This document shows positions 1-7,021 of a stretch of DNA of 28,053 bases, one piece after another. The stretch comes from CAYMST01 sp964393115 (lineage in GTDB: Bacteria > Bacteroidota > Bacteroidia > Cytophagales > Cyclobacteriaceae), in assembly GCA_964393115.1 (NCBI GenBank), contig CAYMST010000024.1:1-28053 (forward strand), written 5' to 3'. Position 1 is the stretch's first letter; every line of letters begins with the position of its first letter. The notes below the pieces were generated by a model that was not told the DNA's origin, made no database searches, and saw nothing but the letters and a program-made list of their open reading frames with translations. A program made the translations under genes and the position numbers.

Positions 1-151
1 GCACAAAAAACAATTGAACCCCAAACTCTCCAAAGTCAAAATGAAATTGGCCATTTGATAATTCTGGTAACCAGTGATGGTGCAAAACACCGACAGCCGC
101 CAGTGCTCTGAGGCCGTCGAGTTGTGGGTAATACTGTTTTTGTGTTCCCAT
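1..151 (-). CDS. Acyltransferase family 3 (OafA/YrhL-like), 5' end only
   Basis: The window edge cuts this gene. Reading the minus strand from an ATG at 151 gives an open frame of 50 codons to base 1. It contains YYPQLDGLRALAAV near residue 7 and FGEFGVQLFFV at the edge. These are the hallmark N-terminal motifs of multipass membrane O-acyltransferases (Acyl_transf_3), which move acyl groups onto lipopolysaccharide or other surface sugars. The family is known to be about 350-400 residues with about ten membrane helices; only the first part is visible. It is divergent from the methyltransferase to its right. The rest of the gene, and whether it is intact, cannot be seen. A second, broken member of the family lies at 6665-9318. 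Confidence 0.8.
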   Translation of the reverse strand, partial: MGTQKQYYPQLDGLRALAAVGVLHHHWLPELSNGQFHFDFGEFGVQLFFV

Positions 152-329
152 TTGATGATTTCGCGTGAATTTATAAAGGTCAAGCGATATTCCGTTAGCT
201 TTTCTGTTTTATTAGGGTGATACTAATGAGTTGTAGAGAGCTTCTAAATTTCCATTGGACATTCTTTTTGTGTATATATTTCATGGATTCCGTGTAATAT
301 TGTCTGGCATATTGAATTTTGTTGCGTTC

Positions 330-1199
330 ATGACTGAATTAATAAAGAACAATATTTCTTTTCTTCGAAGAAGAGGAATCTCGATCAACTTGGCATCTAA
401 GGTATTGCTTAAAAACAACCGTCTAACCCTTGAAGACCTTAAGGGAGATACAAAGTATCAAACAAGCTATTCGTTAATTGATGAGAAAAACTCAGGCTTA
501 TTCAAAAAAGTAATGGGCTTTTGCGAAAGCTTTGTCGGAACAGGACCAATTGGAGCCAATAAGTTTTGGGAGTACCCTTGGGTATTAATCAATATGAAAC
601 TTGAGAAAGGTTTAAAAGTGCTTGATGCGGGTTGTGGTAAGTCGCCAATTCAATTTGCACTTGCTAAACTCGGCTGTGAAACTTATGGGATTGATCCATT
701 TGAAAGCGTATCCTGGCACGGAATTGACAGGAAATTACCGTCGCTATACGGGGTTAAAGTAGCCTACAAGGTAGAGGGGATGGAGAAAATAAGTTACCCG
801 GACAATTATTTTGATAGAGTGTGTTCGGTTTCTGTCATTGAACATTGTAGAACCAAAGAACCTGATAACGAAAGAATGACTCCTCAGACAGCAGAGGACA
901 AAGCGCTGCAAAAGACTATGGTCAAGGAAATGTTAAGGGTGCTCAAACCAGGAGGACTGTTGGTCTTGACCACTGATTATAATTTCCCAAGGTCCAGCTC
1001 ATTAGAATCATCTAACATAGATATTAAAAACCTTCTTGAGGTAGAGGGGTGCGAATTGGTTGGAGCCAAAACGGAACATGCCCTTCCGGGGTATGAGGAT
1101 TTTGATTCCGCTAAACTCGTCAATGATGGTAACCTTGATATCTCTAATTACATGGATGTATTACAGACATCGATAGGTTTTGTGCTTAAGAAAAATTAG
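330..1199 (+). CDS. Class I SAM-dependent methyltransferase
   Basis: The product is a predicted cytoplasmic methyltransferase of 289 residues from the ATG at 330. Motif I (VLDAGCG, about residues 97-103) is followed by an acidic loop after the next strand (YGIDPFES). FDRVCSVSVIEHC and EMLRVLKPGGLLVLTT follow, the typical order of a Rossmann SAM-binding fold (Methyltransf_11 type). The frame is open back to a TTG at 255, but that would add 25 hydrophobic residues. I chose the ATG because the sequence becomes ordinary soluble protein from there; the longer start would make it membrane-anchored. Its 3' end overlaps the convergent GT61 gene by 14 bp. The neighbours suggest modification of a polysaccharide or lipid precursor, but the substrate is unknown. 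Confidence 0.8.
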   Translation: MTELIKNNISFLRRRGISINLASKVLLKNNRLTLEDLKGDTKYQTSYSLIDEKNSGLFKKVMGFCESFVGTGPIGANKFWEYPWVLINMKLEKGLKVLDAGCGKSPIQFALAKLGCETYGIDPFESVSWHGIDRKLPSLYGVKVAYKVEGMEKISYPDNYFDRVCSVSVIEHCRTKEPDNERMTPQTAEDKALQKTMVKEMLRVLKPGGLLVLTTDYNFPRSSSLESSNIDIKNLLEVEGCELVGAKTEHALPGYEDFDSAKLVNDGNLDISNYMDVLQTSIGFVLKKN

Positions 1200-2346
1200 A
1201 AATCACTTTCTGAATTGTTTTTTCCAGTGCTTCTGGTGGAGCAATTAAATCATGTGTTTGATTTTTTGGGTTTAAGTTAACCGTTTCGCATTCTAGGTAG
1301 GCATACCCATTTGATACAGCACTTGTGAGAAGATAATACAAGGAGTAAGTATAGGCTTTGAAATCAAGATTGCCTAATAGTTCTATGAGCGTACAATCTT
1401 TAGCAAATATCAGGTTTGTATTTCCGGCACCATGAGGGGCTAGTACTATGCTGGCGTTGTAGAATAATTTTATTTGATCTGTGAATTTGAGGTTCTCAAG
1501 GTGGACAATTTGAAAATCATACCTTTCTAATATTGGGGTGATTGATTTTTCATTGATAACTCTTCTTGTATTGGCTTGAGCTCTGGAAATATAGATTCTT
1601 GCATGATTAGGTTTTGTCTCCATCAGATTTTGTGTCAACCTTTTTTGAAGCCACATTATTCCAGAAGTGGAAAAGACATCTTCATATTTTAATCTTGTTC
1701 TCCGAGGTGATGAACAGTATAGAGATTTTACCTTTAGGCCGTTACCGTTGTATTCGATTAAGTCTTGTGCTTCAAAACCAAGTAACACCAAAGATTCAAG
1801 TTGAAATGGTTTAGGGTTCTTAGGGATTATTATTTTCGGCTTTTTGCCCGTTAGCTCAATATGTGCCATTAAGCCTTGTAATTTTAATAAACTATCTAAT
1901 ATCCAGTGATAATAGTTAGCAGCGTGATTGTTATTATACAAATTCACCAGGGGAAAGGCTTCTTCCAAATGAATAGCAGAGTCCAATTTAGGCCGAATAA
2001 ACAACTTTGGTTGAGATTTATAAAGCACCTTTTTGTGCCCTAGAAGCGAGTCCAAAGTTACCTTCTTTGTTTTGTCCAATACAATGGCATGCTCTCCTAA
2101 TAATGTAGCATCATTTATTTTGTAAAACTCTGAATTATTGAGTTCAAAGTCATTACCATAATAATAATCAAATTGCTCATGCAGTTGGTTGCCTATGGTA
2201 ATTGGTTTGGAATCAAAGCGGAGGATGTCCCTATCCCCAATAATACTGGGGGGGGCTGAAATCTTTGGTGTGTTGGTGATCTTCTTAAATAAGGAAAAAT
2301 AAATGTGATAAGCTGTTGTTATCATTTTTCCAATAGCCCTTCTCAT
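1186..2346 (-). CDS. GT61-family glycosyltransferase (DUF563)
   Basis: The 386-residue product has the GT61 signature. NYYHWILD (residues 144-151) corresponds to the H-x-x-HW-x-x-D region. RIYISR followed by RRVINE (about 250-266) is the conserved nucleotide-binding stretch. APHGAGNTNLIFA (303-315) and IELLG complete the pattern. GT61 enzymes add pentoses or hexoses to glycans, and bacterial members usually sit in capsule or LPS loci, as here. There is no signal peptide; a short hydrophobic patch near residues 10-20 could be peripheral membrane association. A second in-frame ATG lies seven codons downstream, so the start is uncertain by that much. Only 4 bp separate it from the next minus-strand gene upstream, so the two are probably co-transcribed. 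Donor and acceptor sugars cannot be inferred. Confidence 0.82.
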   Translation of the reverse strand: MRRAIGKMITTAYHIYFSLFKKITNTPKISAPPSIIGDRDILRFDSKPITIGNQLHEQFDYYYGNDFELNNSEFYKINDATLLGEHAIVLDKTKKVTLDSLLGHKKVLYKSQPKLFIRPKLDSAIHLEEAFPLVNLYNNNHAANYYHWILDSLLKLQGLMAHIELTGKKPKIIIPKNPKPFQLESLVLLGFEAQDLIEYNGNGLKVKSLYCSSPRRTRLKYEDVFSTSGIMWLQKRLTQNLMETKPNHARIYISRAQANTRRVINEKSITPILERYDFQIVHLENLKFTDQIKLFYNASIVLAPHGAGNTNLIFAKDCTLIELLGNLDFKAYTYSLYYLLTSAVSNGYAYLECETVNLNPKNQTHDLIAPPEALEKTIQKVISNFS

Positions 2347-2350
2347 TTTG

Positions 2351-3193
2351 CTAAACCCTTGTTAATAAATTGTTCACACGATTGAAAAATTCTCCCTTGA
2401 AAAACCTGTTATTTAACCAAATAATGGGAGCTGCCGGTTTTTTATTAAGCCTGGAGTATTTGCTGTAATACCAATAATCCCATCGACTAAGCACTCCTCT
2501 TTTTCCGGGATTAATTGTTATACCAAGACTTCGGAAATACTTAATGGCAGAATTCATCCATTTCCCTCTTAATACGCCTGTAGCGTAGTAGTCGATTGTA
2601 TGATGATAATCGTTTAACGTTCTAAAGTCCCCTTCGAATGTGACAGAGTAGAAGTCTTTTTCAAGATTTTTGGAGCGTTCATTACCTTTTGTTTCAAAGT
2701 CCCATCCGGATTCCTCTTTGATTAAAAGTTTATTTAGGGTCTTAACGTCCCAAACCGCAGCCTGGAGAGAGGTTCTGTAGGCTTCTTCTGATCCTAACTT
2801 TATTGCTTCTGTTGAGGTGCTGATAGAGGCCTGAGGTTTTGGCCATGGCAGAAGTCTTAAATAACCGGCTTGATTCTCCTTAAAAAAAGAAAGGAGTTTG
2901 ATCAAGCGCTCCATGTTTGTAGGCCCCTTTAAGAGATAGTCCTCCTGAAGGTAAATGATATATGGTGTTTTTACTTTTTCAAGTACAGTCAATAGCATTT
3001 CGCTCCATCCCACGGGTCTACCAATTCTGATATTACCAATTGAGGGATGATTGAATTCTTTTTGTTCAGAAATTAAAAACGTCTCGAAAGGACAGTCTGG
3101 CCAAAAACGATCCCAACACTGCGCAAAATAAGGCCATATATCAGCGTAGGGGTCACAGGACATAACGATTATTGAATAATCTGAAGTCTTCAT
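2351..3193 (-). CDS. Putative glycosyltransferase, paralogue A
   Basis: The product has 280 residues. The frame is open back to a TTG at 3208, but I chose the ATG at 3193 because it gives MKTSDYS, matching MKFSDYT at the start of the paralogue at 9425-10267. The protein starts with a strand-like segment (YSIIVMSCD), then WPYFAQCWDRFWPDCPFETFLISEQKEF. YIIYLQEDYLL (about residues 78-88) looks like the acidic metal/nucleotide-binding loop of GT-A transferases. From memory, similar unnamed proteins occur in capsule loci; I do not recognise a named family. It is roughly three quarters identical to its paralogue by eye, with the strongest differences in the last 40 residues. It probably forms a two-gene transcript with the GT61 gene 4 bp downstream. 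The glycosyltransferase call is inference from fold-like features and context. Confidence 0.6.
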   Translation of the reverse strand: MKTSDYSIIVMSCDPYADIWPYFAQCWDRFWPDCPFETFLISEQKEFNHPSIGNIRIGRPVGWSEMLLTVLEKVKTPYIIYLQEDYLLKGPTNMERLIKLLSFFKENQAGYLRLLPWPKPQASISTSTEAIKLGSEEAYRTSLQAAVWDVKTLNKLLIKEESGWDFETKGNERSKNLEKDFYSVTFEGDFRTLNDYHHTIDYYATGVLRGKWMNSAIKYFRSLGITINPGKRGVLSRWDYWYYSKYSRLNKKPAAPIIWLNNRFFKGEFFNRVNNLLTRV

Positions 3194-3841
3194 GCTAGTG
3201 GTTGCCAAAGATTTTAGGTTTTATATGGAATCCATAAGATAATTACACAAAAGAGTTGATTTCAACAGCATATTGCTAGATTTTGGAGCAGCTCTTAAAC
3301 GGACTTTATATAAGCTCATCTCCTATTTATGATGAGCGTACAGCACCCAAAGTTAGTAGAGACGATGGGTTTGTATCACAGTTTCACAAAAAAACCAGAT
3401 TTCTCTATCGTCTAAACAATGCTCACACCTAATCAAACACCTCAAGGCAAGCTAACAAGGAATAAATAAAGCCAATTATTTCATGACATACCCTAAGGTT
3501 TGGGCTGGATGGAAGGGAATTCAACAGTGGCAGTGGACGGGGGAAGACATGCATACACTTTACCCTGTGAGGAAAAGTTAAAAAATTGACTTTGTCCTAA
3601 AGTTAGAAGACACGAAAACCTTCTCCTTTAAACCCGGATTCTAATACGTTGACAAAATAGCATACGGTAGCTAACTTTCAAAAGCAGTCATGTCAAGCCT
3701 ATGGTAATAATGAAACATGAGCTTTGCCCATTTTGTGTTTTCCAAAAAAAATCGCAGAGCACTTGATACAGGTAAACAAAAATTCAACGTGAGCGGAATC
3801 ACAGGGGCTGAGTTTTATCAACCAAAACCACCACTCAACAT
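3194..3841. other. Gene-free, probably decayed segment
   Basis: No intact reading frame longer than about 50 codons was found on either strand. Two plus-strand stretches look faintly protein-like. One is an open frame at 3280-3432; the other runs around 3484-3570 (MTYPKVWAGWKG then GEDMHTLYPV). A stop and then a frame change follow into FVLKLEDTKTFSF around 3590. I could not assign either to a family, and both may be chance. Position between a live gene and a recognisable methyltransferase remnant fits a degraded coding region. No terminator hairpin, tRNA or repeat was seen. Confidence 0.4.
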
Positions 3842-4250
3842 CTAGTTGACCTTTTTATGAACCCTGTTATGTCCAACGTTAAGAATGTTTTTAAAACCAA
3901 GTGGTTCTATGATTTCACACGCTTTAGAGACGGACTCGTATCCCTTCCAAAACTTGGATCCCTCCAGAAAAAAAGAAGCATCATCCATAATTCAAAATAT
4001 CCCTTTTTGCTCCTTCGAGACTATGGTCTCCATCGATGTAGATGATATCAAACGAAAGGTCTTTGACACGATCTAGTACCTCTTCATCATTGGAGTATCC
4101 ACGAATTTTTATAACATCATTAAAGTCAAGTTTAAAATGACTGAATAGTTTTTAATATCCAAATAAGACTCTTTAAGGTACTTGTTCCCTACAGATTCTT
4201 CCTCTCTAAATTTTTCACTTAATCTTCTAAGAATTGCCTTTGATATCCTA
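3842..4250 (-). pseudogene. Decayed SAM methyltransferase (Methyltransf_24-like), C-terminal part
   Basis: Translating the minus strand in pieces recovers a recognisable protein. It starts next to the IS end with an open stretch including KFREEESVGNKYLKESYL. A frameshift near 4130 leads into FKLDFNDVIKIRGYS and DIIYIDGDHSLEGAKRDIL, the characteristic IDGDH motif of this methyltransferase family. Another shift, with a missing stretch where PLLKPGGLLV-type residues are expected, leads into MDDASFF, then SKFWKGYESVS and GFKNILNVGHNR, ending at a stop at 3842-3844. The 5' part of the gene, including SAM motif I, is absent and the sequence runs straight into the IS982 inverted repeat. It has at least two frame disruptions plus truncation, so it is non-functional. 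Confidence 0.75.
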
Positions 4251-4267
4251 TTAACCTGAACCCGATT
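4251..4267 (+). repeat. Left terminal inverted repeat of the IS982 element
   Basis: TTAACCTGAACCCGATT is the exact reverse complement of bases 5262-5278. Confidence 0.9.
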
Positions 4268-4364
4268 AATAAACTGATAAAATTATATGGATAAAAGGTA
4301 GATAAAACCATGATGCTTTTAAATATTTAAGTATCTGACATTCAAACACATAAAGTCATTTAAC

Positions 4365-5261
4365 ATGGTTCTATCTATCAATAAAATTACTGAAATTTTC
4401 TATCTTATTGATGAATTCTGCATTGAATTCAATAAATCTATTGAAAAACACATGTTAGGCAATAAACCAAAGAGAAAGCCTAGGATGAGTTGTAGTGAAG
4501 TGATCACCATCATGATCATTTTTCACACAGGAGGGTATCGAAACATGAAGCATTTCTATATTCATTATGTGCAAAAGCATATGAGTGACCTTTTCCCACA
4601 AACAGTATCCTACAATAGGTTTTTGGAACTCATGCAAAGTGCTAGCTTACCTATGTCAATCTTTCTTAAAACATGTTGCCTGGGCAAGGGCACAGGAATC
4701 TCTTTCATTGACTCAACTCCGATTAGAGTCTGTAAAAACAAGAGAATTAAAAGGAATAAAGTCTTTGAGGGGCTGGCAAAGGTAGGTAAGTCGACTATGG
4801 GATATTTCTTTGGTTTTAAGCTACATATAGTCATAAATGATAAAGGAGAGTTGCTCAATTTTGTAATTACCCCAGGTAATACCGACGATAGGGAGCCTTT
4901 GAAGAATCCATCATTTATCAAGAATTTAAAGGGCAAACTTTATGCTGATAAAGGCTACATTTCCAACAAGCTTACCCAAGTATTGTTTATGGATGGGCTT
5001 CATCTTATTACTAGTATTCGAAATAATATGAAGAATACTTTAATGGAGCTTAAGGATAAAATCCTTCTTAGGAAAAGGTCGGTGATTGAAACTGTCAATG
5101 ACGAACTCAAAAACATATGTCAGATAGAACACTCTAGACATCGATGTTTTACAAACTTTATTACTAATCTCATTTCCGGACTTATTGCTTATTCTTTCTT
5201 CCCTAAAAAACCCGCAATTAAATACCAACCTCTCAAAACTGATCAATTAGCTGTGTTTTAA
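4365..5261 (+). CDS. IS982-family transposase
   Basis: The 298-residue DDE transposase carries out cut/copy-and-paste movement of the IS. IFYLIDEFC at residues 11-19 and the MSCSEVITIMIIFHTGGYRN block (41-60) are typical of IS982 N-termini. Likely catalytic residues are D116 in FIDSTPIRV, D195 in YADKGYIS and E242 in SVIETVNDELK. The length matches the family and the frame is uninterrupted, so it may be active. The ATG at 4365 lies about 110 bp inside the left inverted repeat. The stop at 5259-5261 abuts the right inverted repeat. Confidence 0.9.
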   Translation: MVLSINKITEIFYLIDEFCIEFNKSIEKHMLGNKPKRKPRMSCSEVITIMIIFHTGGYRNMKHFYIHYVQKHMSDLFPQTVSYNRFLELMQSASLPMSIFLKTCCLGKGTGISFIDSTPIRVCKNKRIKRNKVFEGLAKVGKSTMGYFFGFKLHIVINDKGELLNFVITPGNTDDREPLKNPSFIKNLKGKLYADKGYISNKLTQVLFMDGLHLITSIRNNMKNTLMELKDKILLRKRSVIETVNDELKNICQIEHSRHRCFTNFITNLISGLIAYSFFPKKPAIKYQPLKTDQLAVF

Positions 5262-5278
5262 AATCGGGTTCAGGTTAA
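5262..5278 (-). repeat. Right terminal inverted repeat of the IS982 element
   Basis: This is the exact reverse complement of 4251-4267. Its outer bases supply the stop codon (TAA on the minus strand, 5275-5277) of the neighbouring secreted-protein gene. Confidence 0.9.
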
Positions 5279-6456
5279 TATGTTTCTCCGGGGTTGAGAC
5301 CATTGTAGTCTAACGAATAAGAGTGAGAACCGAATACGAGAGCATCATTACATGCAGAAGCTAAGATGTTAAAGCTCTTATCTACAATACCCAATGCAGA
5401 ATACCTTATTTTAGCCGTAGTTGCAATTTTAATATTACTGGTCACGGCTTCAAACTGAAACCATCGATTTGGTCCAAAGCACAATGGGAGATGTGTCGAG
5501 TTCTCTTTTGTAGCACCTGTGGTGGAGTATGCATTTGGTCCAGAATACCAATTATTTTGGTGAGGGATCTCCAAAGCCCCTTCTGCAAAATTATAATCTC
5601 CGGCTTTAGTATCCGTAATCTCCAAGCTGAAGTTTCTATCCAACCCGTTTACAGAAAAATAGTATCTTTTGGTCGGATCAAGTTGGTCATAATATAGAAC
5701 GAATATTCTACTATTCGCAGAGAAATTTCCGTTTACACAAGCCTTTTCCTCATAAACACCTGGACTAGTTTCTTCAAATAAAACTAAAGTCGTGTATTGA
5801 CTTGAGGATCTCACCGTAATTTTTATATAGCTACTTGTCGAATTAGGCTCAAAGTAATACCACCTATTCTGTTGTCCCCCTTGATAGCAGCTGCCCGCTT
5901 CTCCTTCAAACGTAGCGCCGATTGTAGTTTGACCTTCAAGCCGGTAGCCATCAGTATGTTCAACTTCAATAGCACTTTCCTGACTCATAAAGTTATTATC
6001 ACCAACCTTGGTATCCCTAATCTGTAAACTGAAGTTTCGATTACGTCCATTTATAGAAAAATAATATCTCTTGGTCGGATCAAGTTGATCGAAATGTAAA
6101 GTGAATACTCTACTGTTCGCAGAGAAATGTCCGTTAACACAAGCCTTTTCCTCATAAACACCTAGACTAGTTTCTTCGAATAAAACTAAAGTCGTGTATT
6201 GACTTGAGGATCCTACCGTAATTTTTATGTAGCTGCTTGTGGAGTTAGGCGTAAAATAATACCACCTATTCTCTTGATTGTCTTGATAGCAACTCCCTCT
6301 CTCTCCCTCGAAAGTAGCCCACCTAGTAGTTTGATCTTCCAAACGATAATCGTTCGCATGGACTACTGGAATAGCATTTTGCATCGTATTGCCGTCTTGT
6401 GCCACTAGACACGCCGCGTGAAATAGTCCTAAACAGAGTAAAATGGTTTTTTTCAT
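5275..6456 (-). CDS. Secreted repeat protein, 3' end cut off by the IS982 element
   Basis: The 393-residue product has a signal peptide (MKKTILLCLGLFHAACLVAQ) for Sec export. Two near-identical tandem units of 134 residues follow (units start near TTRWATFEGE and TTIGATFEGE). Each has GSCYQ, NRWYYF, SSSQYTTLVLFEE, KACVNG and DPTKRYYFS. A third unit is diverged (TTGATKENST, FGPNRWFQFEA). The fold looks like beta-rich PPC-type secreted domains, known from other Bacteroidota surface proteins; no enzyme motif is seen. The frame ends inside the IS terminal repeat just after NPGETY, in the middle of a unit. The true C-terminus, possibly with a T9SS sorting domain, is therefore missing. Without it, correct export or anchoring is doubtful. 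Function unknown. Confidence 0.75.
   Translation of the reverse strand: MKKTILLCLGLFHAACLVAQDGNTMQNAIPVVHANDYRLEDQTTRWATFEGERGSCYQDNQENRWYYFTPNSTSSYIKITVGSSSQYTTLVLFEETSLGVYEEKACVNGHFSANSRVFTLHFDQLDPTKRYYFSINGRNRNFSLQIRDTKVGDNNFMSQESAIEVEHTDGYRLEGQTTIGATFEGEAGSCYQGGQQNRWYYFEPNSTSSYIKITVRSSSQYTTLVLFEETSPGVYEEKACVNGNFSANSRIFVLYYDQLDPTKRYYFSVNGLDRNFSLEITDTKAGDYNFAEGALEIPHQNNWYSGPNAYSTTGATKENSTHLPLCFGPNRWFQFEAVTSNIKIATTAKIRYSALGIVDKSFNILASACNDALVFGSHSYSLDYNGLNPGETY
5590..6393 (-). repeat. Tandem 402-bp coding repeat, two units
   Basis: Matching landmarks (for example ttgacttgagg at 5797 and 6199) are 402 bp, or 134 codons, apart. The two units are near-identical at DNA level with scattered substitutions. 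Outer limits are approximate. Confidence 0.75.
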
Positions 6457-7014
6457 GATAAATAGTATTAGGTTTCCAAGATAAAACTAAATCACGCAAG
6501 CAACTAATTACAAACCCGCAAGTATTTGATAATCAAATAATTAAACACTACTTTCGCCATTATTTCACCGTCTTGATCTTAACTCATTAAAATTTGTAAC
6601 GTGAGTCGTTAAGCCAGACATACTACAGTCAACTATATTCGAAGATGATTAAAACAGTGGAGGAATGATTCGTATTCATAAGTATTATTATAGTCTAGAC
6701 ATCCTACGCACCTTAGCGTCTTTTGCTGTAATTTTTTATCACTGGCCTCACTTTTTCATGGCATCTACAATAAAATTCAGCAAAGAAAATGCTCCGCTTT
6801 ATGATTTATATTATGTCTTTTATGAGAAGGGATGACTTGCTGTTGAGCTGTTCTTCACACTTTCTGGTTTTATCTTTTTTATGTTGTAAAGCCGTGCTAT
6901 AGCTGATAGGAAAGTGGCTCCAAAAGCATTTTTCACCCTAAGGTTCTCCCGGCTATACCCGCTTCATTTCATAACATTAATCAGTGTTTTTATCCTTCAG
7001 AGACCAATGTCGTT

Positions 7015-7021
7015 TAGCTAA
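7015..7021 (+). repeat. Candidate target-site duplication, left copy
   Basis: TAGCTAA occurs here and again at 8475-8481, directly flanking the IS4-family element in direct orientation. Confidence 0.6.

Larger units (their letters stand above)
4251..5278 (+). mobile_element. IS982-family insertion sequence, apparently complete
   Basis: A 17-bp perfect terminal inverted repeat, TTAACCTGAACCCGATT, bounds the element at 4251-4267 and 5262-5278, with weaker matching just inside. One intact transposase gene fills the interior. The 1,028-bp length suits the family. The outermost TTAA is palindromic, so it could instead be a 4-bp target duplication with the element at 4255-5274; no longer direct repeat flanks it. 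The element lies between a truncated methyltransferase remnant and a truncated secreted-protein gene, which are different genes. This suggests a rearrangement and not a simple insertion. Confidence 0.85.

Noticed and set aside
255..329. TTG start giving the first methyltransferase a hydrophobic N-terminal extension
   Set aside because: The ATG at 330 gives a normal soluble methyltransferase. The extension may be translated 5' leader, although it cannot be fully excluded.
3857..4076. Two overlapping plus-strand open frames of about 62 codons
   Set aside because: They are antisense to the methyltransferase remnant, whose minus-strand motifs (IDGDH, NVGHNR) explain the sequence.
4610..4936. 108-codon minus-strand open frame
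   Set aside because: It lies wholly within the IS982 transposase gene, antisense to its catalytic region, with no recognisable motif.
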